DNA of 64,000 nucleotides from Aliivibrio sp. S4MY1 (GCF_028765545.1 NZ_JARACP010000015.1:25615-89614); one strand, 5' to 3'; numbered from the stretch's first letter, positions 18,910 through 30,348 are shown. Made by a program: numbers and translations. Notes: generated by a model not told the origin, from the letters alone.

Positions 18910-20535
18910 TTAGCTAAGTTGAGGGCCTGCTTTAACAAGCGCTTTCCCTTCGTCATTATCTGTGTATTGAGCGAAGTTTTTAATGAAGCGTTGAGCCAGA
19001 TCTTCTGCCTTGCTGTCCCATTGTAGTGGGTCAGTGTAAGTATCACGAGGATCTAGGATTGAAGTATCAACACCAGGTAGTGATGTTGGAACTTCTAAGT
19101 TAAATACTGGGATATTTTTGGTTTCAGCGTGGTCAATAGAGCCATCTAAAATAGCATCAATGATTGCTCGAGTATCTTGGATAGATATACGCTTGCCTGT
19201 GCCATTCCAACCCGTATTAACAATGTACGCTTCTGCGCCAACCGCTTCCATTCGTTTAACCAGTACTTCTGCATACTGTGTTGGATGTAATGTTAAGAAT
19301 GCGGCACCAAATGCAGCAGAGAACGTTGGAGTTGGCTCTGTGATCCCACGTTCTGTACCCGCAAGTTTTGCCGTAAAGCCAGATAGGAAGTGGTATTTGG
19401 TTTGCTCTGGCGTTAGTTTAGCAACGGGTGGTAGCACACCAAATGCATCAGCCGTTAAGAAGATCACTTTATTTGCATGACCCGCTTTTGATACCGGTTT
19501 AACGATATTATCAATATGATAAATAGGGTAAGAAACACGCGTGTTTTCTGTTTTCGAACCGTCATCAAAATCAATGGTGCCGTCACTACGAACAGTAACG
19601 TTTTCTAGTAGTGCATCACGACGGATTGCATTGTAAATATCAGGTTCAGCTTCTTTAGATAGGCGAATGGTTTTAGCGTAACAACCACCTTCAAAATTGA
19701 AAATACCATCGTTATCCCAACCGTGCTCATCATCACCAATTAGCTGGCGTTTTGGATCGGTTGAGAGTGTTGTTTTTCCGGTTCCTGATAAACCGAAGAA
19801 TACTGCAACATCACCATTTTCACCTACATTGGCAGAGCAGTGCATTGAAGCAATGCCTTTTAGCGGAAGAAGGTAGTTCATCATTGCGAACATGCCTTTT
19901 TTCATCTCGCCGCCGTACCAAGTACCACCAATGATTTGCACTCGCTCTGTTAAGTTGAAGGCAATAAAGTTTTCTGAATTTAATCCGTGCTCTACGTAGT
20001 TAGGGTTAGTGGTTTTCGCACCGTTCATTACTACAAAATCGGGTTCAAATGTTGCAAGTTCTTCTTCTGTTGGTCGAATAAACATGTTTTTTACGAAGTG
20101 TGCTTGCCATGCTACCTCAGTAATAATACGAACACTTAATCGTGTATCTGGGTTCGCACCACAATAACCGTCGATAACAAATAGACGTTTACCAGAGAGT
20201 TGTTTTGTTACTAAGGATTTTAGATCATCCCAAACTGCAGGAGTGATAGCTTTATTGTCGTTTTTACCTTGATCTGACCACCATAATGTATCTTTGGTTG
20301 TCTCGTCTTTTACGATGTATTTATCTTTTGGTGAACGACCAGTAAAAATACCAGTATCTACCGCAACTGAGCCGAGCTCTGTCATTACTCCACGCTCATA
20401 ACCTTCTAAATCTGGGCGTGTTTCTTCTTCAAACAATTGTTCATAACTAGGGTTACGGAGTACTTCAGTAACATCAGTTAAGCCATGTTGAGTAAGATCA
20501 AGTTGTGCAGCCTTTTTGTGTTCCATAACAGTCAT
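18910..20535 (-). CDS. pckA: Phosphoenolpyruvate carboxykinase (ATP)
   Basis: A 541-residue gluconeogenic enzyme converting oxaloacetate to phosphoenolpyruvate with ATP. Seen are the P-loop [11 protein letters not shown] near residue 250, the substrate motif [10 protein letters not shown] near 67, and [14 protein letters not shown] with the metal-binding Lys. The start is preceded by AAGGAGCACC on the minus strand. It is a single gene with its own terminator. The long upstream gap contains a DnaA-box-like sequence and may carry catabolite control, but I see no full CRP site. Confidence 0.97.
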   Translation of the reverse strand: MTVMEHKKAAQLDLTQHGLTDVTEVLRNPSYEQLFEEETRPDLEGYERGVMTELGSVAVDTGIFTGRSPKDKYIVKDETTKDTLWWSDQGKNDNKAITPAVWDDLKSLVTKQLSGKRLFVIDGYCGANPDTRLSVRIITEVAWQAHFVKNMFIRPTEEELATFEPDFVVMNGAKTTNPNYVEHGLNSENFIAFNLTERVQIIGGTWYGGEMKKGMFAMMNYLLPLKGIASMHCSANVGENGDVAVFFGLSGTGKTTLSTDPKRQLIGDDEHGWDNDGIFNFEGGCYAKTIRLSKEAEPDIYNAIRRDALLENVTVRSDGTIDFDDGSKTENTRVSYPIYHIDNIVKPVSKAGHANKVIFLTADAFGVLPPVAKLTPEQTKYHFLSGFTAKLAGTERGITEPTPTFSAAFGAAFLTLHPTQYAEVLVKRMEAVGAEAYIVNTGWNGTGKRISIQDTRAIIDAILDGSIDHAETKNIPVFNLEVPTSLPGVDTSILDPRDTYTDPLQWDSKAEDLAQRFIKNFAQYTDNDEGKALVKAGPQLS

Positions 20536-20877
20536 AGGTGCTCCTTAGAGGAATTTTTTGTAGGGACTTTTAATTTATTTGTAATTATTTGTGTTCTGCT
20601 AAGCATGCTAACAATGCGGTAAATTGAAAACAGGGAGATGAATCATAAAATAACCATAAAGTGGTAGTGGTTATTTTATCGCCATCACAAAATAGCAATA
20701 GTCTTATTCTACTCTTAATGAAATCGTTTGCGCTAGATGTAATTGATTATTATTTAAGCAAAATTAAGTGTGGATAAGTGGAATAAAAAGTGTGGTTTAT
20801 ATCAAATTTAGTTATAAAAAAAGCCAACCTAGCGGCTGGCTTTGAGACAAAATAAGAGACTTATTCTATGCGGTAAA
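20536..20877. other. Upstream region of pckA
   Basis: About 340 bp holding the pckA promoter region and the hslO terminator. A perfect DnaA-box match (TGTGGATAA, 20769-20777) lies about 235 bp upstream of pckA. No gene is visible. Confidence 0.5.
20820..20843 (-). terminator. Terminator after hslO
   Basis: AAAGCCA (20820-20826) and TGGCTTT (20837-20843) form a stem that continues as T-rich sequence on the minus strand, shortly after the hslO stop. Confidence 0.75.
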
Positions 20878-21753
20878 TTAATGAACGGTGTCATTACCTT
20901 TTGTTGCTTCTTCAAAAAGATTTGCAACATCAATACTGTCAAAATCGTAACTTGTTCCACAGTAATCACAATGAAGAGAGATTTTCCCTTCAGTTTTGAT
21001 GATGTCATCAACTTCTGCTTTTTCAATTGTAATGATTGCACCGCCACTGCGTTCACGCGAACAGCCACAGAAAAATTCAACGTGTTGAGGTTCAAACAGT
21101 TGTACTTTATCTTGGTTGTATAAACGATACAGAACGTCTTCACCTTCTAAGCCAAACAGCTCTTCATTTTTAATGGTGTCAGTTAATTGCTCTAGGTGCT
21201 CGAAGTCATCAGCAGAGCCAGTACCATCAGGCATTACTTGTAGAAGCATACCCGCAGCATGAGGTTTACCTTCAAACTCACCAAGGCGAAGCCATAAACG
21301 TGTTTTTAGTTGCTCTGAACGCTCAAAGTAGCCTTCAAAACACTGTGCTAAGTTTTCACCTTCTAGTGCAACAACGCCTTGGTAACGCTCGCCATCTTTT
21401 GGCGTGATAGTGATAACTAGGTAACCTTTACCCATTAGTTGATGCAAGGTTGCGTCTTCTGCAATATCACCATCAAAACGAGCTACACCACGTACTTTCT
21501 GGTTGTTATCGCCATTGATAACCGCTAGAGATACTGGGCCATTACCTTGTAATTGAAGGGTAATTGAACCTTCAAATTTTAGTGTTGCAGTTAATAGAGT
21601 CGTTGCAACCAATAGCTCACCCAATAAGTTTTGAACTGGCTTTGGGTATTCCTTGCTAGAAATGATTTGTTGGTAAGCATCATCTAGTTGAACTAATTCA
21701 CCACGAACAGATAAATCTTCAAATAGGTAACGATACAGTGTGTTATTTGCCAT
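20878..21753 (-). CDS. hslO: Redox-regulated chaperone Hsp33
   Basis: A 291-residue cytosolic holdase activated by oxidation. The zinc-binding cysteines show as CGC and CDYC in the C-terminal part ([18 protein letters not shown]), which release zinc and form disulfides under oxidative heat stress. The start [11 protein letters not shown] has GGAG at good spacing; a slightly longer frame exists. It lies downstream of hslR on the same strand, as in E. coli, so both probably share the sigma-32-like promoter ahead of hslR. Confidence 0.95.
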   Translation of the reverse strand: MANNTLYRYLFEDLSVRGELVQLDDAYQQIISSKEYPKPVQNLLGELLVATTLLTATLKFEGSITLQLQGNGPVSLAVINGDNNQKVRGVARFDGDIAEDATLHQLMGKGYLVITITPKDGERYQGVVALEGENLAQCFEGYFERSEQLKTRLWLRLGEFEGKPHAAGMLLQVMPDGTGSADDFEHLEQLTDTIKNEELFGLEGEDVLYRLYNQDKVQLFEPQHVEFFCGCSRERSGGAIITIEKAEVDDIIKTEGKISLHCDYCGTSYDFDSIDVANLFEEATKGNDTVH

Positions 21754-21804
21754 GAAATACTCCAGCAATTGTATTAAGGGTTGTCATTACGCACAGTATA
21801 GCGG

Positions 21805-22206
21805 TTATTGTTGCTTGAATCTCATGATATCACGTCGTTGTTTTTTATCTGGACGCTTATCAGGATGTGGGCTACCAAGTGAATTAAGTTTGCGTAGCTT
21901 TGCATTCTCTTCACGATGCTTGATGCTGATTGGGGTTTCTTTGTAAAGTGTTTGCGCAATAGGTGCGCCACGACGTTGATCGGATACGATCTCGATGATC
22001 ACGATGATTTCTTCGTTGTTGCCTTGGCGAAGTTTTATTTCAGCGCCCACTTCAACCAGTTTACTTGGCTTTGAGCGTTGACCGTTATATTGAACTTTTC
22101 CGCCATCAACCATGTTGCGAGCAATGGAACGGGTTTTATAAAAACGAGCTGCCCAGAGCCACTTATCGAGTCTGATGCCATCGCTAGTATTGGATTTGGA
22201 ACTCAT
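21805..22206 (-). CDS. hslR: Heat shock protein 15, ribosome-associated S4 protein
   Basis: A 133-residue RNA-binding protein that rescues stalled 50S subunits carrying nascent chains. The S4 domain starts with IRLDKWLWAARFYKTRS (about 11-27), and the basic C-terminal tail (KRPDKKQRRDIMRFKQQ) is typical. It lies 51 bp ahead of hslO on the same strand. A sigma-32-like promoter lies just upstream. Confidence 0.94.
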   Translation of the reverse strand: MSSKSNTSDGIRLDKWLWAARFYKTRSIARNMVDGGKVQYNGQRSKPSKLVEVGAEIKLRQGNNEEIIVIIEIVSDQRRGAPIAQTLYKETPISIKHREENAKLRKLNSLGSPHPDKRPDKKQRRDIMRFKQQ

Positions 22207-22240
22207 TATGTATACCTAATGTCTTACTTATCTGCTTATT

Positions 22241-22267
22241 TAATGGTGTCTGGAATCTTTTTTTCAA
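22241..22267 (-). promoter_or_regulatory. Candidate sigma-32 promoter for hslR-hslO
   Basis: On the minus strand TTGAAA and CCATTA are separated by 15 nt, close to the heat-shock consensus CTTGAA-N13-17-CCCCATNT. It ends about 35 bp before hslR. The match is partial. Confidence 0.45.
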
Positions 22268-22385
22268 TCTTTTGAGGAGAATTAATCAAAATTCATTACC
22301 AACTAGAGTCATTAATGAGGAATAATGCTCTAATATGAGTTCTTTTCTCTGAATTACGTGATATGCCTGCGAGTAATGCAAGAAA

Positions 22386-22413
22386 ACGGCATTATTTACA
22401 GCAATAATGCCGT
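22386..22413 (+). other. Strong hairpin upstream of gspC
   Basis: ACGGCATTATT (22386-22396) pairs perfectly with AATAATGCCGT (22403-22413). T-rich sequence follows (GTTAATTTATAATTTTT). It sits about 70 bp before the gspC start and could be an attenuator in the leader, or a terminator of an unseen upstream transcript. Confidence 0.55.
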
Positions 22414-22482
22414 GTTAATTTATAATTTTTAAAGACTTCAAACAGTTAATAGCCCTTAAAGTAAAAGGAAGATCTGGCCCTA

Positions 22483-23391
22483 ATGATAGCTAATATGAAA
22501 ATCGAAAAAATTTCTCAATATTGGTCAATATATCAATCTGCGATTTCAAAAGGGGTAACGGTTGTTTTAGTTGCGTGTTTTGCGTGGATTTGTGGCTCTC
22601 TTTTTTGGGCGATGCTCGTACCGCAAACGTCGGTTCCTCAATGGCAACCAAAAGCGATAGCCATCATTAATAAACAAAAAAACAATGAAGGTGATTCGTT
22701 ATCTGATTTATTAAATAGCCAAGTGTTTGGCCACTTTAATACCGAGAAAAAAGTAGAGCAACCAAAGATCGTAGAAGTAAAAGATGCACCAAAAACACGA
22801 TTGAATTTAACTTTATCGGGTATTGTTGCTAGCTCTAATCCATCACTGAGTCTTGCTGTTGTCGCTAACCGAGGCAAACAGAATACTTATGGTATCGATG
22901 AGACCATTGATGGAACGCGAGCAACCGTAAAAGCGATTAGTGTGGATCGCATTATTATTTCCAATAATGGTCGTGATGAAACATTAATGTTGGAAGGGGT
23001 TAAATACACCAAGATATCAGCAGAAAGAAATGCGACTGGTAGTTCTGGTACGGTGTTAGGAAATAATCGCCAAAATTCAAATCAAGACGAACTGGATAAG
23101 ATCCGTCAAGAGATGGCTAAAAATCCACAATCAGTATTGAAATATATTCGCCTTTCTCAAGTGTCTAATGATGGGAAAATTACGGGTTATCGAGTGAATC
23201 CGGGTAAAGATCGTCAATTATTTGATTCTGTTGGCTTAAAGCCAGGAGATATTGCCACTAGTTTAAATGGGATTGATTTAACCGATCCTGCTGCAATGAG
23301 TGCATTGTGGAAGAATATGTCAGAAATGACAGAGCTTAATTTAACCGTTCAACGTGACGGACAACTACATGACATCTTTATCGGTTTATAA
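22483..23391 (+). CDS. gspC: Type II secretion protein GspC (EpsC)
   Basis: A 302-residue inner-membrane protein linking the secretin to the inner-membrane platform. One membrane segment (about 24-46) precedes an HR domain that binds GspD. A C-terminal PDZ domain (about 220-300) carries KPGDIATSLNGIDL. It is the first gene of the gspC-gspN operon. An AAGGAA site lies 12 bp before the ATG, slightly long. In Vibrio these genes are usually called eps. Confidence 0.94.
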   Translation: MIANMKIEKISQYWSIYQSAISKGVTVVLVACFAWICGSLFWAMLVPQTSVPQWQPKAIAIINKQKNNEGDSLSDLLNSQVFGHFNTEKKVEQPKIVEVKDAPKTRLNLTLSGIVASSNPSLSLAVVANRGKQNTYGIDETIDGTRATVKAISVDRIIISNNGRDETLMLEGVKYTKISAERNATGSSGTVLGNNRQNSNQDELDKIRQEMAKNPQSVLKYIRLSQVSNDGKITGYRVNPGKDRQLFDSVGLKPGDIATSLNGIDLTDPAAMSALWKNMSEMTELNLTVQRDGQLHDIFIGL

Positions 23392-23423
23392 CGGGTATAT
23401 GAGAACATGAATAAGGGTATATT

Positions 23424-25457
23424 GTGAAAAAGTGGACAGGCAAAGGAGCCTTATTGCTTGCGGGTAGCATGATGTGGACATCAGCACTGGCAAATGACTT
23501 TAGCGCGAGCTTTAAAGGTACGGACATTCAAGAGTTCATCAATATTGTCGGTCGAAACTTAGAAAAGACGATTATTGTTGACCCATCTGTTCGTGGCAAA
23601 GTGGATGTGCGTAGTTATGATTTATTAAATGAAGAGCAATATTATCAGTTCTTTTTAAGTGTACTTGAAGTTTATGGATATGCGGTTGTTGAAATGGACA
23701 ACGGTATTTTAAAAGTCATCAAAGATAAAGATGCAAAAACTTCAGCCGTTCCGGTATTGGGAGCAAAAGATAACATCACTGGCGATGCGGTAATTACTCG
23801 AGTTATTGCGGTTCGTAATGTATCGGTACGTGAATTATCTCCTCTACTACGTCAACTTAATGATAATGCTGGCGCGGGTAACGTTGTCCACTATGACCCT
23901 GCAAATATAATTATGATCACCGGTCGTGCTGCGGTGGTAAATCGTTTAGCTGAAATCATCGAGCGTGTTGATCAGGCAGGTGATAAAGAAGTTGAAGTGG
24001 TTGATTTAAAAAATGCTTCGGCAGCAGAAATGGTACGAATTGTTGATGCGTTAAATAAAACCACCGACGCCAAAAACACCCCTGCTTTTTTACAGCCTAA
24101 ATTGGTTGCAGACGAACGCACCAACTCAATTTTAATCTCGGGTGATCCTAAAGTACGTCAACGCCTTAAAAAGCTGATTAAACAGCTTGATGTTGAAATG
24201 GCAACCAAAGGTAATAACCAAGTTGTTTACTTACGTTATGCCAAAGCAGAAGACCTGGTCGATGTACTTAAAGGGGTATCGGATAACTTAACGGCTGGCA
24301 AGAGCTCAAGTTCAAAAGGAAGCTCTTCTAATAACCGTAGTGATGTGATGATTTCTGCACATGCAGATACCAATGCTTTAGTCATTACTGCACCGCCTGA
24401 CGTGATGCGAGCGATGCAAGATGTGATTGCTCAGTTGGATATTCGTCGTGCACAAGTATTGATTGAAGCCTTAATTGTTGAATTAGCTGAAGGCGATGGC
24501 GTTAACTTAGGTGTGCAATGGGGTAACCTAGAAACTGGTGCGATGATCCAATACAGCAACACAGGCGCCTCAATCGGCGCCACTATGGTTGGTTTGGAAG
24601 AAGCGAAAGGATCTACAACGACTGAAAAAATTTATGATTCAGCAGGTAACCAGACAGGCTATAAAGATATTACAGAAGAAGGTGATTATACCGCGTTAGC
24701 TTCGGCGCTTGGTGGCGTTCAAGGTGCGGCGGTTAGTATCATGATGGGAGATTGGGCTGCATTGGTAACGGCAGTATCGACCGATTCCAACTCAAACATT
24801 CTTTCCTCTCCAAGCATTACGGTTATGGATAATGGTGAAGCGTCATTTATTGTTGGTGAAGAAGTTCCGGTATTAACGGGTTCAACATCAGGCTCAAATA
24901 ATGACAATCCATTCCAAACTGTTGATCGTAAAGAAGTCGGTATCAAGCTTAAAGTTGTGCCTCAAATAAACGAAGGTAACTCAGTTCGTTTAGATATCGA
25001 GCAAGAAGTGTCTAACGTATTGGGTGCTAATGGTGCGGTTGATGTGCGTTTTGCTAAACGTCAGCTAAATACATCAGTGATGGTTGAAGATGGCAAGATG
25101 CTTGTTCTTGGTGGTTTGATAGATGAGCGAGCACTAGAGAGTGAATCAAAAGTTCCGTTTTTAGGGGATATCCCTATTTTAGGCTACTTATTCAAATCAA
25201 CCAGTACACAAGTTGAGAAGAAAAACCTAATGGTGTTCATCAAACCAACCATTATTCGTGATGGCATGACAGCAGATGGAATTACTCAGCGTAAATACAA
25301 TTACATTCGAGCAGAGCAACTGTATAACGCTGAGAAAGGCTTGAAGTTGATGGATGATGCCAACATCCCGGTGTTGCCTAAATTTGGTAAAGATATTAAT
25401 CACCCAGCAGAGATCCAAGCGTTCTACGAACAGTTTAGTGAAAATAAGGAAAAATAA
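23424..25457 (+). CDS. gspD: Type II secretion outer-membrane secretin GspD
   Basis: A 677-residue secretin that forms the outer-membrane gate. It starts with GTG after AAGGG; a signal peptide ends near SALA. N0 to N3 domains (about 25-330) include a Ser-rich linker ([11 protein letters not shown]) in N3. The secretin domain shows VPVLTGS and the C-terminal [16 protein letters not shown] motif. The S-domain pilotin gene is not in this operon. Confidence 0.96.
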   Translation: MKKWTGKGALLLAGSMMWTSALANDFSASFKGTDIQEFINIVGRNLEKTIIVDPSVRGKVDVRSYDLLNEEQYYQFFLSVLEVYGYAVVEMDNGILKVIKDKDAKTSAVPVLGAKDNITGDAVITRVIAVRNVSVRELSPLLRQLNDNAGAGNVVHYDPANIIMITGRAAVVNRLAEIIERVDQAGDKEVEVVDLKNASAAEMVRIVDALNKTTDAKNTPAFLQPKLVADERTNSILISGDPKVRQRLKKLIKQLDVEMATKGNNQVVYLRYAKAEDLVDVLKGVSDNLTAGKSSSSKGSSSNNRSDVMISAHADTNALVITAPPDVMRAMQDVIAQLDIRRAQVLIEALIVELAEGDGVNLGVQWGNLETGAMIQYSNTGASIGATMVGLEEAKGSTTTEKIYDSAGNQTGYKDITEEGDYTALASALGGVQGAAVSIMMGDWAALVTAVSTDSNSNILSSPSITVMDNGEASFIVGEEVPVLTGSTSGSNNDNPFQTVDRKEVGIKLKVVPQINEGNSVRLDIEQEVSNVLGANGAVDVRFAKRQLNTSVMVEDGKMLVLGGLIDERALESESKVPFLGDIPILGYLFKSTSTQVEKKNLMVFIKPTIIRDGMTADGITQRKYNYIRAEQLYNAEKGLKLMDDANIPVLPKFGKDINHPAEIQAFYEQFSENKEK

Positions 25458-26956
25458 TGGCGGATACCTTATTTCCTGATTATCCTGCAATACTGCGTTT
25501 GCCTTTTTCTTTTGCAAAAAGGCATTCGATTGTTATAGAAGCAAGTTCTGAGGGCTGGGTGTTGTATTATGCAGTTATCCCTTCGCCAATGGTACTGTGT
25601 GAAATTCGTCGAGTATGCAAATCAGGCTTTTCGTTAATTCAGTTAACCAAAGAAGAATTTGATACCAAGGTAACTCAAGTGTACCAACGTAATTCATCAG
25701 AAGCGCAACAACTGATGGAAGATATTGGTGCCGATAACGACGACTTTTTCTCATTGGCTGAAGAGCTGCCCGATAATGATGATTTATTAGAATCAGAAGA
25801 CGATGCCCCCATCATTAAATTGATCAACGCCATGCTAGGCGAGGCAATCAAAGAGGGTGCATCTGATATTCATATTGAGACTTTTGAAAAAGTGCTGTCG
25901 ATCCGTTTTCGTGTCGATGGCGTTTTGCGTGATGTATTGAGTCCAAGTCGTAAATTGGCACCACTGTTAGTTTCGCGTGTAAAAGTAATGTCGAAGCTTG
26001 ATATTGCGGAGAAGCGTGTTCCGCAAGATGGTCGTATTTCACTACGTATTGGTGGCCGAGCAGTTGATGTTCGTGTCTCTACTATGCCGTCTTCCCATGG
26101 TGAGCGTGTGGTAATGCGTTTATTAGATAAAAACGCGACTCGTTTGGACTTAAACAGCTTAGGCATGTCGGCTGAAAACCATAAAAACTTTCAACATATC
26201 ATCAAGCGCCCTCATGGCATTATCTTGGTTACTGGCCCTACGGGTTCAGGTAAATCAACCACGTTGTATGCCGGCTTAGGTGAATTAGACAGTTCTCAAT
26301 CGAATATTTTAACCGTAGAAGATCCAATCGAGTTTGATATCGATGGCATTGGTCAAACTCAAGTAAACCCTAAAGTCGACATGACGTTTGCGCGTGGGTT
26401 ACGTGCCATTTTACGTCAAGATCCCGATGTGGTGATGATAGGTGAGATCCGTGATTTAGAAACCGCAGAAATTGCCGTTCAAGCGTCACTTACCGGCCAC
26501 TTAGTAATGTCGACGCTTCACACCAATACGGCTGTGGGGGCGATAACGCGTTTACGTGATATGGGAATTGAACCTTTCTTAATTTCCTCCTCTCTACTTG
26601 GTGTACTGGCTCAACGTTTGGTTCGTACTTTATGTAAGGAATGTAAAACACCATATCAAGCCGATGACGAGCAGAAAAAATGCTTTAATTTATCCGCTTC
26701 GGATAGCTTAGTCCTTTATAAACCAAATGGTTGTGAGCACTGTAATGGTAAAGGGTACCGTGGCCGAACAGGTATTCATGAATTACTGGTAGTGAGTGAA
26801 AAAGTTCAAGAGTTGATCCACAAAGAAGCAGGCGAACAAGAAATTGAAAAAGAAGTTCGCAAGAGCACTCGTGGAATTCAGCAAGACGGTTTATTAAAAG
26901 TACAGCAAGGGATCACAACACTGGAAGAGGTGATGCGAGTCACTCGGGAAGGGTAA
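25457..26956 (+). CDS. gspE: Type II secretion ATPase GspE
   Basis: A 499-residue cytoplasmic hexameric ATPase that powers the pseudopilus. Walker A is [10 protein letters not shown] (about 256-265), with Asp-box [10 protein letters not shown] and a His-box following. A zinc-binding tetracysteine motif (CKECKTPY and CEHCNGKG) marks the C-terminal part, as in GspE/PilB. The ATG overlaps the gspD stop by one base (TAATG). Confidence 0.97.
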   Translation: MADTLFPDYPAILRLPFSFAKRHSIVIEASSEGWVLYYAVIPSPMVLCEIRRVCKSGFSLIQLTKEEFDTKVTQVYQRNSSEAQQLMEDIGADNDDFFSLAEELPDNDDLLESEDDAPIIKLINAMLGEAIKEGASDIHIETFEKVLSIRFRVDGVLRDVLSPSRKLAPLLVSRVKVMSKLDIAEKRVPQDGRISLRIGGRAVDVRVSTMPSSHGERVVMRLLDKNATRLDLNSLGMSAENHKNFQHIIKRPHGIILVTGPTGSGKSTTLYAGLGELDSSQSNILTVEDPIEFDIDGIGQTQVNPKVDMTFARGLRAILRQDPDVVMIGEIRDLETAEIAVQASLTGHLVMSTLHTNTAVGAITRLRDMGIEPFLISSSLLGVLAQRLVRTLCKECKTPYQADDEQKKCFNLSASDSLVLYKPNGCEHCNGKGYRGRTGIHELLVVSEKVQELIHKEAGEQEIEKEVRKSTRGIQQDGLLKVQQGITTLEEVMRVTREG

Positions 26957-28174
26957 ATGGCAGCCTTTGAATACAAAGCATTAGAAAAAACAGGCAAGCA
27001 GAAAAAAGGCGTTATGGAAGGCGATAATGGTCGCCAAGTTCGTCAGCGTCTAAAAGAACAAGGTCTTATTCCGGTTGAAGTGATTGAAACCAAATCAAAA
27101 CAACAGAAAAGTGCCTCTCAAGGGTTAAGCTTTAAGCGCGGAATTAGTGTTAATGATTTATCGTTAATTACTCGTCAATTAGCTACTTTAGTTCAAGCAG
27201 GTATGCCTTTAGAAGAGTGTTTAAAAGCGGTCGCAGAACAAGGTGAGAAAGCACACATTCGAAGCATGATGATGGGGGTTCGCTCTAGAGTGATAGAAGG
27301 ATATCCATTAGCAGAAAGCTTTGCTGATTATCCTCATGTTTTTGATGAATTGTTTTGTTCAATGGTTGCTGCGGGTGAAAAATCTGGTCATTTGGATACG
27401 GTGTTAAACCGCTTGGCTGATTACGCTGAAAATCGTCAAAAGATGCGCAGTAAATTACAACAAGCGATGATTTATCCTATCATGCTGACGTTAATTGCTA
27501 TTGCGGTGATTGCTTTTTTACTTGCGACGGTTGTACCTAAAATTGTCGATCAGTTTGTGCAAATGGGACAAGGCTTACCGACTGTCACCGAGGTATTATT
27601 AGCGGCCAGTAATTTTGTGGTGAACTGGGGCCTTGTTGTTGTAATTGTCGTTGTTTCATTGATTGTTGGTGTGAAGTGGTTACTTACTAAGCCGCATTTA
27701 CGCTTAGCGTGGGATAAAAAAATCTTACGCTTACCTGTTGTTGGTAAGGTGGTTCGTGGGTTAAATACGTCGCGTTTTGCACGTACGTTATCGATCTGTA
27801 CATCAAGTGCGATTCCATTATTGGATGGGATGAAAGTTGCAGCGGATGTAATGAGCAATCAATACTTTAAACAGCAGGTGTTAGAAGCGGCAGATAATGT
27901 GCGTGAAGGGGCGAGCTTACGTATCTCGTTAGAACAAACAAAGTTATTTCCGCCAATGATGCTTCATATGATCGCCAGTGGTGAACAAAGTGGTGAATTA
28001 GAACAAATGCTAACGCGTTCGGCTGATAATCAAGACCGAGATTTTGAATCTTTGGTTAATATGGCTTTGGGCATTTTTGAGCCTTTATTGATTGTTTTTA
28101 TGGCCGGCATCGTACTTTTCATTGTTGTTGCGACCTTAATGCCAATCATTGAATTAAATAATTTAGTCGGGTAG
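26957..28174 (+). CDS. gspF: Type II secretion inner-membrane platform protein GspF
   Basis: A 405-residue polytopic protein with two repeated cytoplasmic four-helix domains. Membrane stretches lie near 170-195, 220-245 and 375-400. The repeat motif LxxGMPLEECL/SAIPLLDGMK is visible in each half. It starts immediately after the gspE stop. It links GspE to the pseudopilus. Confidence 0.96.
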   Translation: MAAFEYKALEKTGKQKKGVMEGDNGRQVRQRLKEQGLIPVEVIETKSKQQKSASQGLSFKRGISVNDLSLITRQLATLVQAGMPLEECLKAVAEQGEKAHIRSMMMGVRSRVIEGYPLAESFADYPHVFDELFCSMVAAGEKSGHLDTVLNRLADYAENRQKMRSKLQQAMIYPIMLTLIAIAVIAFLLATVVPKIVDQFVQMGQGLPTVTEVLLAASNFVVNWGLVVVIVVVSLIVGVKWLLTKPHLRLAWDKKILRLPVVGKVVRGLNTSRFARTLSICTSSAIPLLDGMKVAADVMSNQYFKQQVLEAADNVREGASLRISLEQTKLFPPMMLHMIASGEQSGELEQMLTRSADNQDRDFESLVNMALGIFEPLLIVFMAGIVLFIVVATLMPIIELNNLVG

Positions 28175-28238
28175 TGAGTAGTTACTGTCCTTTTTTCTTC
28201 TTATTAATATATTGATTTTTAATCTCAGGAGTCATTCC

Positions 28239-28691
28239 ATGCAAGTCAATTCAGCTCAACATAAACAAGGTGGCTTCACCCTATTAGAAGTGATGGTTGT
28301 TATCGTTATTCTTGGTGTTTTAGCCAGTTTAGTCGTACCAAATTTACTTGGTAACAAAGAGAAGGCCGATCAACAAAAAGCGATCACTGATATCGTGGCA
28401 TTAGAAAATTCATTAGATATGTACAAGCTAGATAGTAGTGTTTATCCAACCACAGACCAAGGGTTAGAAGCATTAGTTACTAAGCCTACATCAAGCCCTG
28501 AGCCTCGTAATTACCGCGCTGATGGTTATATTCGTCGTTTACCAAATGACCCATGGGGTAATGAGTACCAATACCTAAGCCCTGGTGATAACGGCACAAT
28601 TGATATCTTCTCATTAGGTGCAGATGGTCAAGAAGGCGGTGAAGGTGCCAATGCTGATATTGGTAACTGGAACATGCAAGACTTTCAATAA
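28239..28691 (+). CDS. gspG: Major pseudopilin GspG
   Basis: A 150-residue prepilin. The prepilin peptidase site is KQGG/FTLLEVMVV, with Glu at +5 of the mature protein. A C-terminal calcium-binding loop follows (SLGADGQEGGEGANADIGNW). I chose the ATG with AGGAG eight bases upstream; the frame extends nine codons earlier. GspG forms the shaft of the pseudopilus. Confidence 0.96.
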   Translation: MQVNSAQHKQGGFTLLEVMVVIVILGVLASLVVPNLLGNKEKADQQKAITDIVALENSLDMYKLDSSVYPTTDQGLEALVTKPTSSPEPRNYRADGYIRRLPNDPWGNEYQYLSPGDNGTIDIFSLGADGQEGGEGANADIGNWNMQDFQ

Positions 28692-28714
28692 GTCATAAGC
28701 GCTAGATAAGAATA

Positions 28715-29317
28715 ATGATGAAGATAAAACGTGAGGTTGGGTTTACCCTAATCGAAATTATGTTGGTATTGGTATTGCTATCGGTCAGTTCGATGGCAGT
28801 CATCATGAGCCTTCCTGATAGTCAAGATGACCAAATGGAAGAGCAAGCCTCACGTTTTTATCAGTTAGTTCAGCTTCTTAATGAAGATGCTTTGCTCAAT
28901 GGGATGGATTACGGTATTTACTTTAACCAAGAGCGACAAGAATATCGCTTTATGACGTTAACGGTAGATGGCTGGCAGCCTCTTGAGAAAAACCGCTTTT
29001 TTACCGAAGTGAAAATGGAAGATAGCTCCGTTGAATTTGAGATGGAGCTAGGTGGTTCAGCATGGGCTGATGATGATCGCTTATTTGAGCCGGGATCCTT
29101 GTTTGATGAAGAGATGTTTGCTGATCTTGAAGAAGATAAAAAGCCAATACCACCGCAAGTGATGGTGTTATCGAGCGGAGAAGTGACGCCTTTTGTCGTG
29201 ACTTTTTTTCCTGGAAATGAACGCGGTAATCTTGATGATAAAACATGGGAAGTAAAAGTTAATGAATCTGGTGTGATCCATTTGTTTGCACCGGGAGATG
29301 AGCGAGATGAAGAGTAA
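28715..29317 (+). CDS. gspH: Minor pseudopilin GspH
   Basis: A 200-residue prepilin with cleavage site REVG/FTLIEIMLV and Glu at +5. The remaining sequence is a variable beta-rich domain with many acidic residues. Two adjacent ATGs make the start uncertain by one codon. It overlaps gspI by 11 bp. Confidence 0.93.
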   Translation: MMKIKREVGFTLIEIMLVLVLLSVSSMAVIMSLPDSQDDQMEEQASRFYQLVQLLNEDALLNGMDYGIYFNQERQEYRFMTLTVDGWQPLEKNRFFTEVKMEDSSVEFEMELGGSAWADDDRLFEPGSLFDEEMFADLEEDKKPIPPQVMVLSSGEVTPFVVTFFPGNERGNLDDKTWEVKVNESGVIHLFAPGDERDEE

Positions 29318-29684
29318 CTTTTCTTTACGAAAAACCAAGCAAGGTATGACTCTATTGGAAGTACTCGTGGCTCTTGCTATTTTTGCGACCGCTGCTTTGA
29401 GTGTTTTACGATCTGTGACTCAGCATATTAATACCTTAGGCTACTTAGAAGAAAAAACATTCGCGGGAATGGTAGTAGATAATCAAATGGCGCTGATGAT
29501 GTTAGATAAACCACCGACAGTGACCAAAAAAGGGGAAACAGAATTAGCTGGACGAACGTGGTATTGGGCGGTATCTCCGGTAAAAACAACCTCTGATATT
29601 TTAAAGTCTGTGGATGTATCTGTATCGACCAGCAAAGATCAACAATCCCCATTAATCACGGTACGAACGTATGTTGCGCCATAA
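29307..29684 (+). CDS. gspI: Minor pseudopilin GspI
   Basis: About 125 residues with prepilin site TKQG/MTLLEVLVALAIF and Glu at +5. In-frame ATGs lie at 29286, 29298 and 29307. Only the last has GGGAG at normal spacing, so I chose it. It nucleates the pseudopilus tip with GspJ and GspK. Confidence 0.93.
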   Translation: MKSNFSLRKTKQGMTLLEVLVALAIFATAALSVLRSVTQHINTLGYLEEKTFAGMVVDNQMALMMLDKPPTVTKKGETELAGRTWYWAVSPVKTTSDILKSVDVSVSTSKDQQSPLITVRTYVAP

Positions 29685-30348
29685 TGCCTCCCACTCTTTA
29701 ACTAAAGGCTTTACGTTGATTGAAGTAATGGTCGCCATTGCGGTCTTTGCAACCTTGAGCTTTTCAGCGTATCAAGTCGTAAATCAAGTTCAGCGTAGTA
29801 ATGAATTATCTTTAGATAAAAGCGATCGCATTAAACAACTTCAACGCAGTTTGGTTTTTTTAGATAACGATTTTCGTCAAATTGTAGCTCGTCCATTTAG
29901 AACCAATGGTGAAAAAGCGTCAGATAAATTATTGTCGGCGGGTGAATATCTATTGGATTCTGAATCTCAAGGTATTTTATTCGTTCGTTTAGGGTGGAAG
30001 AACCCACAACAGGCTTTTCCTCGTGGTGAAATCACCAAGGTCGGCTATCGCTTAGTTGAAAATACCATTGAGCGTTTGTGGTGGCGTTATCCTGATACGC
30101 CAGTAGGACAAGAGCCGGTGGTTACGCCATTAATTGATGGGGTCGAAGCGCTTAAATTTGAATTTTATGATGGTAATAAATGGCTAAAAATATGGGACGT
30201 TAAGAAGCAATTACCTAAAGCAACGAAGGTTATTATGACCTTTAAAGATTATGGTGATGTCGAACGAATCTACTTAACCTCAGGATTTAAAGTCGAAGAA
30301 AACGCAAACCAAAATGACAGTACATCACAAGATCAAGGTGAGTCATGA
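29671..30348 (+). CDS. gspJ: Minor pseudopilin GspJ
   Basis: A 225-residue prepilin with cleavage site LTKG/FTLIEVMVAIAVF and Glu at +5, followed by the variable globular domain. It overlaps gspI by 14 bp and gspK by 4 bp, so its translation is coupled on both sides. Confidence 0.94.
   Translation: MLRHNASHSLTKGFTLIEVMVAIAVFATLSFSAYQVVNQVQRSNELSLDKSDRIKQLQRSLVFLDNDFRQIVARPFRTNGEKASDKLLSAGEYLLDSESQGILFVRLGWKNPQQAFPRGEITKVGYRLVENTIERLWWRYPDTPVGQEPVVTPLIDGVEALKFEFYDGNKWLKIWDVKKQLPKATKVIMTFKDYGDVERIYLTSGFKVEENANQNDSTSQDQGES

Noticed and set aside
20641..20710. A CRP site ahead of pckA
   Set aside because: Only one half (TGTGATGG) is present on the minus strand; the second half does not match.
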